DNA from: Amanita rubescens | Taxonomy: Eukaryota; Basidiomycota; Agaricomycetes; Agaricales; Amanitaceae | Direction: 5' to 3' | NCBI GenBank assembly: GCA_015039365.1 | Contig: WION01000113.1 | Span: 62,001-126,000 of the forward strand | DNA length: 64,000 nt | Shown: one piece after another, positions 51,517 to 62,200 of the stretch | Numbering within the stretch: position 1 is the first letter of the stretch | How the letters are laid out: the number at the start of each line of letters is the position of its first letter | The notes under the pieces: model-generated | What the model was told of the DNA's origin: nothing | The model's database searches: none | The model's input: the letters and a program-made list of their open reading frames with translations, nothing else | Position numbers and translations under genes: made by a program

Positions 51517-52248
51517 GGGCAAGTTCCTGTACAGAAGGGTACCACACCCCAGAAATTCCCACCATGGTAGTACCAGTCACAATTCTGGTATGGCAGCAGC
51601 TGATCACAGCAGAATGACTATGTACATGGGGAGAAAATAGGTATGTAATATAATAAAGTAAAAAATTAAAAATTAAAAATTAAATATAATAAGCTAATAA
51701 TATAGAATCTATTATGTATATTTTCTGGTACTATTTTAGCATATTTGTTTGTTTCAGGATTTAATCTATAAAGTACATATCTCATGATATGGATTAAATA
51801 TTTTTGGAGATCTACCCCAGGTACCATTGGACATGGCCTTCAATGACATCACACTGTACTGCAGCCTTGTCAACAGGCTTTTGGAGTGATATCATCTCTG
51901 ATGATTATTGTTAAGACATAACTTAAGGAATCATAACAAGTTTATGCTGATTATAGACTTAAAGCTACATACCAGAACTAGATGGGCACATGATTGGAGT
52001 GCAGGGGGGTTGGGTGCAAAGGGGAGGCCCCCAGGTGAGGGTGTAGTGGCACTGGCAGCACTGCCTCTGCATATGACATGGGGTGTTTCTGGATTTGTGC
52101 CTGGACAAGTCCCAACTTAGATTTGATGGCCTGTGCCTGTTTGGCTGGCCCCTTTAGCTCTGAAGAGCCAAGGGCAATTGCCAGGTTGTGGGCCCTCCTC
52201 AGATCATCAGCAATGGGGGTGTTTTGGTCATATGACTTTACTGTGTAA

Positions 52249-52544
52249 GTGTTTTGCACATGATGTTGTGGTCATGCTCACACACATGTTTTGTTGTCTC
52301 AGCTTTAAAAAAATTAATCAAATCATCAGATTTGCCCAATTGCTTCAGCACTTTATTTCTGAGATATCATGTACATATATAGGCTAGATGTTGGTTGGCA
52401 GTTCCTGAACAGTTGATTTACCAACATCTAGCCTACTATATGCCTGGTATCTCAGAAATAAAGTGCAAGCAGATGATTTGATATATATTTTTTCAAAGCT
52501 GAGACAACAAAATGTGTGTGTGACAGCATTGCCACAAAACACAC
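52249..52544. mobile_element. Hairpin MITE-like element
   Basis: The arm at 52249-52394 pairs imperfectly with 52421-52544, including TTTGTTGTCTCAGC/GCTGAGACAACAAA and GGCTAGATGTTGG/CCAACATCTAGCC. The loop is 26 bp. It is non-coding, with more divergence than the 51221 hairpin. Confidence 0.68.
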
Positions 52545-53118
52545 AATAATCCCCACAATTAGAATTGTAGTCATTTTTGTGGAGTTGAAATGGAGCCTCT
52601 TAGAACCATGGCAACCGGCAGCCATGATGTATGGTGCAACTGCAAACAGATGTATGTAGGCACCACTACTTTTGCCCAGCAGCAAAATTGGCCAGGGAAC
52701 AGACCAATAATCATGCCCAACAAAAACCCATTCTGCCATGATGTGCCAAACTAGGCCAAAGTATGCCAAATTCTTCCCCACCAAATCTCATGCCCAATCT
52801 GCCAATGAGTCCACATGTACTACTTAGTTTGTTTAACTTCTTAAGCAAAATGCTGTCCAGTGAACCTCCTGCAACACTGCATAAGCTATAAGTAGGAAGT
52901 TAATAGTGAATAATAGACTTAATAGTGAGGAATCCAGCACTTACCTCATTGTAGTGGTTCTATGCATTTTGAAGAAGATCAGTGATTTCTCCATCACCAG
53001 CATCATCTGCATGGCCATCCACTTGGATGCAAAAGCAGTTTCTGAGAGTGCACCTGAAGTGATTTCTCTCCATGTGGATGTTGATCTGCATAGCAGGCCT
53101 AGGTGTGGCATAGAGACA

Positions 53119-53315
53119 CTGTAATTGATAGTAAGAGTGTTGTCCAACAACTCAGAAGGTAATTAATTTGTTTAACCCACTGCCTGAGAAATGCAACTTG
53201 AACCAGAAGCAATTCCTCTTTGAATAGATGGTAATACTGATTCTGGACAGGGGCTGAGATACTGTAGCATAGACTGTAATTGATAGTAAGAGTGTTGTCC
53301 AACAACTCAGAAGGT
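53119..53315 (+). repeat. Pair of 42-bp direct repeats
   Basis: 53119-53160 and 53274-53315 are identical. They start CTGTAATTGATAGTAAG and end CAACTCAGAAGGT, spaced 155 bp apart. Either a tandem-duplication remnant or the ends of a small insertion. Confidence 0.7.
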
Positions 53316-55683
53316 GGTTAATTTGCAGGAATACAGGTGACATGGTCAATAGCATGTTTTTCTGATAAGAAGCAAGTCAAGAATGGCCATACAAAGGACA
53401 AGGATGACATCCTTCTTGATCTACAAGTAGAACACATCAGTTGATGCTGCCCCTGGAGCCTGACACTGGATGGTGAGGATGATTCCTTCATGAAGTTGAA
53501 GTTTTGAACAAAGATGGCATGCTGCTTCAAGATATCAATTTGAATGACATGATATTCTGAAGGGTCATGGTATGATGGATTTTCTGGTCCAGCATTGATT
53601 GGTGTAGACTGAGCAGAGAGCATTATAAAGTGGTTGGCATCTGGACAGCATGTCAAGGCAGGGAACTGGAACAACATTGGCTGCCATTGAAGGATAAGAA
53701 TGTGAAGTTGGAAGGCAAACCATCCACTGACATCCATCTTATGGTCAGCCACTGGGGCATCAGCAAAATGTCCATGTCCTTTTGTAACTTTTAATTACTT
53801 ATGCAAAAGGAAAAAGATTGATTTTTTCCTTTTGTGACTTTTTTAATTAAGTAGCTAAAAGACATAGAAAAGGGAAAGAAAAGCAAAGAAAAGTAAAGAT
53901 ATGCATGGGGTGTCCCAGTAGAGGATGGCAGGGGTATGGGCAACCCCTCACCCTTCATGGAGGGTTTGGTGGAGGGTAGGGGTAAGGGTTGGAGCCTGTC
54001 TACCACTCCCAACCCCTCCCTATAAGAACCAACCCTTCATACCCCTGGGACCACAGCCATCAAAAACTTCAAAAAGAATGATATGCACCCAGATAAGGTT
54101 AAATTGGCTATACTCAATGATAAAAGTGCTAATAATACAGTTTTATCTTGAACAAGGAGCAAACAAGAAATGCTAACAAAGGACATACATGTAAGTATGG
54201 TTAAATTAAGAAGATGAAGGAAAATAAAAGGTGTTACTTCCCTCTTCCCCCTGCTCCTCAAGACCTGCCTGTTTTGGTGGATGTTGTATGTGCAAAGTAC
54301 TACAAAAGGAGTGTTGAGGTAGCAAATGGTGAGCTTTGTTCACTTGTTCTTTGATGAGGCTAAAGCCTCACCTGTGCTTTGGGCAGGGGGGTTGCCCAGG
54401 TGACAACAGCATTGTTATATTACAAAGGTACTGTTGCTTTCAATAACATAATAACAGCTGTTCCCCACTAACATTCAATGCATAGACACAGATTGACAGG
54501 TAATGGCAATTTGTTAGAGCTTGGCTAATGACTTACTACTGCATATCATGGTGTTCAAATGGGTATTTAATATTCCCAACCTCCTGAATGATAGATAGAG
54601 CCTTCAATAATTATCTTAGCAGGAATTTTAGAGCACATAGGTGTCATAAAAGGTTGTAAAAAAGGCACCCATTGTCAAGGCACATTGTATAATGGGAAAC
54701 ATGTCACCAGCAGTAGAGGGTTGGTCACTTTTAGCACCTTGTAGTATGTATATCACAGTGCATGACAAAGAAATAGTACCATTACTAATGACCCTTTGGG
54801 TCAAACCCTGGGGTATTTTTGTACCCTTGTACCCTTGGGCAACCCCTTCTGTACCCCTAGGGTTTTGAGGGGTAAACCCTCCACCCCTGTCCAAGGGTAA
54901 GGGTTGGGATCCAAAAACACCCCCAATGTGGTGGATGCCAGGACACTAGGGAACTGCAGGGGCACACCCTAACCAACTCAGATGGTTGACTGTTGGCCAA
55001 TCAGAGAGGACCAAATAGAGCACCAAAGAGAATGCCAAATAGAGTGCCAAAGGGAGTGCCATAGCCACTCCCTCTTGAATGTGTAGGGAATGATTGGGGT
55101 ATACCCCTGCCATTCCCTATCAGAATGTGAGACCACCACATGGGTTTTGAGCACACCACTTTTTATACATGTAGTCATCAGGAAAGTTCTGGATTGCCTT
55201 ATTAGGACTTATGCACATAAATAAGACAAATAAGTAATTTCTAAGTGACAAGATTGTGAACTTATTTTTGACTTACTGTAAGTAAATAAGGCACCCCCCC
55301 TCTTTTGACAGCCTTAAAACCAAAAACCTGACTTAATTGACTTATTTTTGGGGACTTTTGTAAGCCAAACCCAGCCTACCACCACTTACAGGTGCTTAAC
55401 TTACAAGCACTTTCTGCCACTTATTTGGCAGGTGATGGTCTCATGATTCTTATCTTGTCTTAAGTGGCAGAAAATAAAGTCAAAAAAAGTCACATTGATT
55501 TTTAAGTACTATTACACTTATGACTACTTATTTAGTAACTTATTACTCTTCTGACTTAACTACTTTCTAGCTTGACTTAGTACAACTTAACTAATGCCTT
55601 AGGAGAAGTCCCTTTGGGGCATGGGAGGGGTCTAGAGGCCCTCCTTTATATACCTTGGCCATGTGCAGACCATATTGACCATG

Positions 55684-56348
55684 TGTCATATCCCGTTCCG
55701 GACTCCACCCAAACTCCGTGACCTCGGACCCCGATGGACTCCTGACTATACCCATGACCACTTTCCACCCATGTCGCATCTCATATCAAGCCTATGCCAA
55801 AACTCCGAAAACTCCGTGACAAACTCCGTGACGGACTCCATCACAACTCCGTGCATATTCGCTAAGTTCCTTTCTACGTATTTCCATACTTGTTTCACCT
55901 CTTGTTTCATCTCGGGTATCACTGGTATCATTATCCCTTCGTACCATATGCTCTACTCCACTTCCTGTTCCATATCTCCATAGTTTCCTGTTCTCATCAG
56001 AACACGGCCATAGCTCCCCTTGTCGGACTACGTATATAAGGCCTCACTTGTACTCATACAGTAGTCTGAATATCAACTTGGATTGTGCCCCAACTCGTAT
56101 TGACTCCCTGTCTTTCATCGTCTAAGACCTCATCCAGACCACTCGTCCTTCGGACTCCGGTCCCGGACTCCATCCCGGACTCCAGAGCATTCTCCAGAAG
56201 TTTAGGCAAGACATACGTTAGCATGGCGCAGCTTGCACGCTGAAGCCTAGCCTTTCCCCACTACGTCCCGGACTCCGTTATACTCCGTCCTTCCCTGTCC
56301 GCGGCTTAGTTCCCGGGCTCCGTCCCAATTAGGATCACCGTCCTTACA
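55684..56348. mobile_element. Solo LTR with exact TSD
   Basis: 665 bp from TGTCATATCCCG to CCTTACA, flanked by CCATG at 55679-55683 and 56349-56353. It is rich in ACTCCG motifs and has a TATATAAG near 56032. CpG is retained, so it is younger than the block around it. No internal retrotransposon remains, as expected after LTR-LTR recombination. Confidence 0.85.
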
Positions 56349-56353
56349 CCATG

Positions 56354-57077
56354 GGAACATATTACCTTGCGCAGCAAGGTCATACCGAAAGGTAAATTCA
56401 CAAAACCTGCAAAATGTGGGAAACGATTACTAAGTAATGATAAGATAAGATAACTTGTACTCTATGACCCTCTATGTTTTGCCGTTATCCTTGTAGTAAC
56501 ATCCACCCCAAGCTGTCAATGGCAACCATCCTCTACTTATTTGTTATTCCCGAATGGTATATGTCCACATTGTACTCTTTTCACCATATCCTACTCTTGT
56601 TCCACTTCACTCTGTCTTCATAAACTTGAAATACTTAAATTAAGTTGTGAAATTGCTGATGCTATGTATGTACACACAGGAACCCCATCCCTTTTTCAAG
56701 GTGTTACTGTTTCCTTGTTTCCTGACTCATCGAAGCTACCCGTTTTAATCAACATTTCACTAATCCATCCGTCGTTACAACTGTATTTTGAGGGCTCCAT
56801 TATTCCCCTTACCCTCACCTTCAGCTTGAAAAAGCTTGACGGAGGATGCATCCAAGCTTCTGTGAAAAGTATTAAGTAAGTAATACCTTGAACAAAAAAA
56901 CAGAAATTGGGAGTTTGAATACAAGCACAACCAAAATATTACCGGTTTGGACGCTGGTAGATAATAGATTTAAACAGTTTTATATAAATAAATTAGGCGC
57001 AAGGTTTGCGTCGGCACTGCAGTGATGACCACTAGTTATATAAGAATCATGTGACATCAAAGTGGTGCTCTTGATGT
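56354..57077. other. Intergenic, nothing firm
   Basis: An open frame at 56541-56879 exists but has no recognisable features. It is left uncalled. Confidence 0.4.
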
Positions 57078-57093
57078 TGAAAAACTCAAATCT

Positions 57094-57503
57094 GACATGT
57101 TGAGGCTGACCATGTCAATTGTCACATGTCCTTAAGCTCCACCAAAAAAAAAAAAAAAAAAAGCTCAAATTGGGGGCTGGATGGCTCAGTGGCACCATCC
57201 TTCCTGGCCTAGTTCCCATGGTCCTCTGACAAATGCAGAGTGTCTGGGTTCAATCCCTGTCCCCTGCTTTTAGTGGGTAGTGTCGTGGCATGCATACAAA
57301 TGGTAGCACTGACAAGTCCCACACTTGCCATGATCACATGGTGTGCATAAATGCATTTCCCTCCTCCCAATTTGTGGGTTCAATTCCCATAGGGTTTCCA
57401 CGGGTTCCCAGAGGTGCACCCTTATGGCACACCATGTGGTGTGATGTGCAATTGTCTTGGAACAGTGACAAAGAGTCACAACTGTCCACTAAAAAAAAAA
57501 AAA
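57094..57503 (+). mobile_element. tRNA-related SINE
   Basis: The exact 16-bp repeat TGAAAAACTCAAATCT flanks it (57078-57093 and 57504-57519), and a poly(A) tail ends it at 57503. Inside are an A-box match TGGCTCAGTGGC (57182-57193) and a B-box match GGTTCAATCCC (57247-57257), the internal Pol III promoter of a tRNA-like gene. The spacing suits a tRNA with a long variable arm. A second B-like GGTTCAATTCCC is near 57377, and an internal A-run at about 57144-57163 suggests a composite or dimeric unit. SINEs move using LINE machinery. Confidence 0.75.
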
Positions 57504-57519
57504 TGAAAAACTCAAATCT

Positions 57520-58522
57520 AAAATTAGAATTGCCAAAAATGGCTTAGTTAACGAGGTATTTGCATTTTTCTCACTTTCCCACACCAAGCTTAGTGACTTA
57601 TTCTGACTTGACAAAGAGGCTTAGACTTAGATAAGACATGACCATTGTCAATGGCCTTACCTTGGACTTGACAAAGAGGACTTAGACTTAGGTAAAAGGC
57701 AATGACCTTAATGCACTTAGAGTCTTAGATGGTCTTAGCCATTTTCATCACTAAGGCAGGAGAGACATTTTAAGCTCCCAAAGTGAATAAGCCAAACCAG
57801 AATTTTCCTAATGTATATTGGGTAACACATGTTCTTCACCTTTTTCATTCTGGCACATTAATTTGTGTCCTTTTGTATTTCACCAGGAAGAAAACACAAA
57901 AATATTATATCCAAAGGGTGACACCACTGTTGCCTTCATGCACAATCATATTATCATGTCAGCTTGACACTGTCCAGAATCTGCATTGATCCATTCACCC
58001 CACCAAACCTGTCTCCTCAAAGGATTTTCATAGTAATGGTGGTCAAAATAGCCCAGAGGTTCACAGCTGAGCCCCAGAGCCAAACTGACAGAACTGGTTC
58101 TAGTTTAATTCTAGATACCTGGGCAGCAGTTCTGGATCTGGTTCAGGCCAAGAGACCCTAGAATCAAACTGAACTAAACTTCAAGCTTCAGCATCACTAA
58201 TTCAACTGGCAGGGGAATCAGAAAAATAGATATTTTCCACTCAGATATTTCTGTTATACAAAAATGGTGGTGACTAGGTGCTGTGCACCACAGCTGCAAA
58301 ATTATCCAACTATACTATATAGCACAAGGCTTTTTATATATAACCAGAGGCTAACTTGTAGATGTGGGCCCCCAAGTGGCAGCAAGGCCCCTCTCTTATT
58401 CTCTCTTTGGCAATGTTTGGTGCTCTTCCACACGCATGTAGGGCTGAGTCAGCATTTCTCAGGGATCCTGCACATTGTGTGGTAATACAATTGTATTTTA
58501 TTTCTTTTACATAGTATCTAAT
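57520..58522. other. CpG-poor intergenic stretch
   Basis: Short repeated phrases such as GACTTGACAAAGAGG (57606 and 57665) are present. No gene is supported. Confidence 0.45.
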
Positions 58523-58720
58523 TGTTGGAATATTTCGGGCCGAGTTGAGTGTGCTGCTCACTTTCCTGTTTAGGAATAGCCTCATGATGTCCTCATGGCT
58601 AAATTTAGGTACATATATAGGAGTAGTTTACATTGTATTCCCCCATCCGTTTGCCTCTAATCTACTGAGGGCCAAATGCTCCACTCGTCGTCATCGAGAC
58701 CCCGTCAGGTTTTCCCAACA
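58523..58720. mobile_element. Short solo LTR with exact TSD
   Basis: 198 bp from TGTTGGAATATT to TTCCCAACA, with inverted TGTTGG/CCAACA ends typical of copia LTRs. Flanks are CTAAT at 58518-58522 and 58721-58725. It is solo, with no internal region nearby. Confidence 0.8.
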
Positions 58721-58725
58721 CTAAT

Positions 58726-59205
58726 ATGCTAAGAGGTGTGGTCAAGGGCGGGTGGCAGAAGGAGGAGAAAGCAACAACCACAGTTTATTTATTTGTATAT
58801 ATTGTTGCCGGAAGTTACCACTTCACTACATCCGTGCGGCTTAGTAAGACCGAAACCTCCTTTCAGTCGATAGCACAAGGCTTTCTAGAGGCCAACTATG
58901 GGTACTGTATATGTCTATATATGCGGAAGTCCCTGTTCTTTTTCCTGAGTCTGCTCCTCTCTGTTCTGCATTGTCTTACATATATCCTTGGCATCAAACA
59001 CAGCAGGACACAGTGAGCTCCCCATCTTTTGATACAAATAATCTATTATTATCCGCATTAATGAAAAAGTCCTACAAAAAACAGTCGTTCGGTCATTCAA
59101 TCTCTCTACAAGATCTTAAGAAATAAACCCATAAAGTAGTCATAGATAATATACCCCGAAGGACATGAAGAAAATCAGTCATAACTTGGCCCAGGCGTGA
59201 CGAGA
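58726..59205. other. Intergenic downstream of PDS5
   Basis: 480 bp between the solo LTR and the PDS5 stop. No gene or repeat recognised. Confidence 0.5.
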
Positions 59206-62200
59206 TCAACCATCAGATCCTACTGTCTCTGCACCGCTTCTAGCGTTGCTTCGGGTCGCCTTGCCCTGTGAAAAGATTTGAATCGAAGTGACAGAGGATT
59301 AATGATGTAAAAACTCTACGAACCCTTCTTCGGGGCCGAAGGCGTTTCTTAACTTCATCATCCGAATCCACATCATTATCGGTGGGCGAAGGGTCTGATG
59401 CAGGAGGTTTCTCCGATATCTTGTCAGTCTCCACTTCCGAGTCCGTAATCTCTGATACTTCATCATCCTCGTCTTCATCATCGTCAGATCGCCGTTTCTT
59501 TGATTGGCGAGCTCGTCTGATCCAATAGTCAATTACTCATGACGGTCGAAAGAAAATGGAATACTCATACTTTGCCGGACCTGACGCCTTCGTGGACGCC
59601 TTACGCTTCGTGGTTGTCTTTCTTTCTTTCTTCTCTGGCTAAAACGATTGTTAGTTTATGGTATGTAACGGCTTTGTCGATATATATGTACCTTAATTGT
59701 CGATCCTCGTTGTCCAGATTTGAGCATAGCATTCAACGCTGCGGATGCCTCTTCGGGTAGATAAACAGTTTTCACGATCTTGAAAATGTAAATAAATCTC
59801 AAAGGAAACATACATATCCATGTCTGTCGCATACCTTATTCGCAGTCTCCGCGTTCGGTAGGGGTCGTAGAATGTCCGGTGGCAATTTTACTTTGCCAGG
59901 ATAGCTTTGAATGCTCCATGAATTTTGATGCGCACGGGCCTTGATCAGCTCTTGTGCCATCTCGCAGATGGCATAAAAATTCTTGTTGAATGTCAAAAAA
60001 AAAAATTCCATGTCTTCATCCAATGCATACCTGACTGTGACTGTGCGATTCAGAATCGCGAACAGTCTTGCCTTTCATCGCCAAGTGATACAGGAGCGAT
60101 ATCGTCTCTGCAGATCCCACCAGGTCCAAATAAAACATTATATACCTGTACAAGTAGTTAGCGGTGGAACGAACTAATGCAGACCCGACGAACTTTGCGA
60201 TGTCCATCATGTCTTCTGGAGAGGTACTAAAGTCTGGATGATGCGCCAACAGATGAAGCAACCGAATAAAGGTCATTTCCAAATGTTGTATCTTGATCGC
60301 TAGTAAAAGAAAAGTACTCAATACAGGGATAACAAGAAAGAGATGACGACATACCAGACGGTAGCTTCTTGATAGCAGCTTGGACATATGACGAAGCCTG
60401 ATAACCCAATTACTTGAGCCATTCCCAAAGCGGCAACGCGGCTCACCTTTGTCTTTACTTCTTCCTCCGGATCATGAATTGTTAAAAATAATATCACATT
60501 GTACCGTGCAGGCACTTTGCGTGATTGAAGAAGGGGAATTAATTTGCTTAAAAACGATATCCGGACGTTATAGCAAGAGTCCTGGTTGATATACTTGAGT
60601 AAAGTAAATATATCAGCTTACTCATACAACGCTCACCTGTACAACCACGGCCAATCGAAGAAATTTTGGGATCAGGGCGTCCGCGTACACCCCGATTGAC
60701 GACATATGGAGCAAAGACACTGCGGCTTGTAGTCTCATGCGCGACATGGCCTTTGTACTGGAGATTGATATAAATAAGGAAAATAGGAGGATTCATTGTA
60801 TCGCGCACTTTTCGTTCACATCAGGCGTCAATGATCCATTATTCTCCAATATCGACGCAAGCATCTTGAGAACTGGAGTTGCGATATCAAGAGCTTTATC
60901 CGATGAGCCAAAAGCTAAGCTTCTGTTTCTGCAGACTTTGAGTGCTAAAAGTTTCGCCTTTAGCTCGTCGGGAACTTCAGAATCTTCAAACCACTCTTCA
61001 TCAGTTTCCATATCGTCCTAGACAATCTCAAACTTTATGTCGTGTAGGAGCAGGTAGGAGCTTACGTCGTTCGCTTGAATTGGAACCATGAGCAATTTCT
61101 TCAGTAAGAAAGACATGATAACATCGCTCTTCTGCTCAAATGCATCCGGCGCATATCGAGCGAACTGAGCTAACGCTGCGATTCTAGCAACTAGAGCGCC
61201 TGGCTCAGTTTCGTTCAAGCTATCGCTGATTTTCTGGATCGTGGGGCATGAGAATGTTCTCAAACGCCGAAAAGTGACTCACTTCAACGATTTCAGTGCA
61301 TGCGTCTTCCTTGTTCCGTGAAAACGCTAGGAAACGGGCTGCAAACTTCGCGTGCCGCGGGTCTGATTGTAATGCGTAGCGGATGACACGTTCGATGGTA
61401 CGACTGCAGACATAAGACTGTGGGATGAAGAACCTATATATCAGCATTAAGACTAACGTACGGTTCGTTGGGAGCTAGCTCTTCATCTAGTCGTGCGACA
61501 GCCGACAAGGCTTGCAGGCAAACTTCTACGGAAGCTTGGTTCTTTTCATCCGTCAAGCCCTTGCACAGTTCACTTGTGTGGAGTTTGTACATTGAGGGTG
61601 AATGCTTTGAGACAAAGGCCAGCAGTGTCTGTGCGTGGCCAGCAATTATTTGAGATTGAGAATGTGTACCACCTTGAGCCTTGTGTATGCGCTTAAGGAG
61701 AGAAGGGATCGCCGATTGGTTAATCAGGCGGAAACTGGCACGCCGAAGAAATATCGACATGGTGGGTATAATTCCCGAGGCTGAGTGGTCCAATCGCTTT
61801 TCAAAGTCATGCTGATGGAAGTGAAAAAGGTTAGCAGATGCAGGAACTGCGTGTAAAAGAAAGGACGGACAGTAGCTTTCACCAAGCCTTTCAGGTCCGT
61901 TTGAGGATCCATGCACGTTTTCAGTAGCTTATACATCCTAGGTTCGTTGAGTTTAGCAAACGTTTGCAAGTCTTCAGCCGCTTTATGCGGGTCATTGAAG
62001 TTACCTACGGGATCGTCAACATGCAGTGTAGATAATGATCCCGTCAACGCAACTTGCAATAAATTGTATCAGCGATTGCAGTCTACGAGTAACGGCTTCC
62101 TCGTTTTCATCAATGATGCCCCCCTTTGCGCGCAATTATGTCAAGATACTAATGACAACAGATAAAGAATGCTTACATTGTTCTTTATACATGCTTCAAC

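Larger units (their letters stand above)
48582..55683. other. CpG-poor repeat block without intact genes
   Basis: Reading through shows very few CG dinucleotides and many TG/CA, in contrast to the KDZ arms next to it. It contains coding relics, hairpin elements and direct repeats listed separately. Between them (for example 49680-51220 and 53320-55680) only short, broken frames are seen. One relic near 50150-50340 reads YQEDDVHATIFVQTLHMLSN, then a stop. Confidence 0.6.

Noticed and set aside
56541..56879. 112-codon open frame as a gene
   Set aside because: No motif, no intron signals or conserved features, and it sits in repeat-rich DNA.
57175..57265. A functional tRNA gene
   Set aside because: A and B boxes match, but flanking poly(A), the 16-bp TSD and the long tail show a SINE, and a full cloverleaf was not evident.
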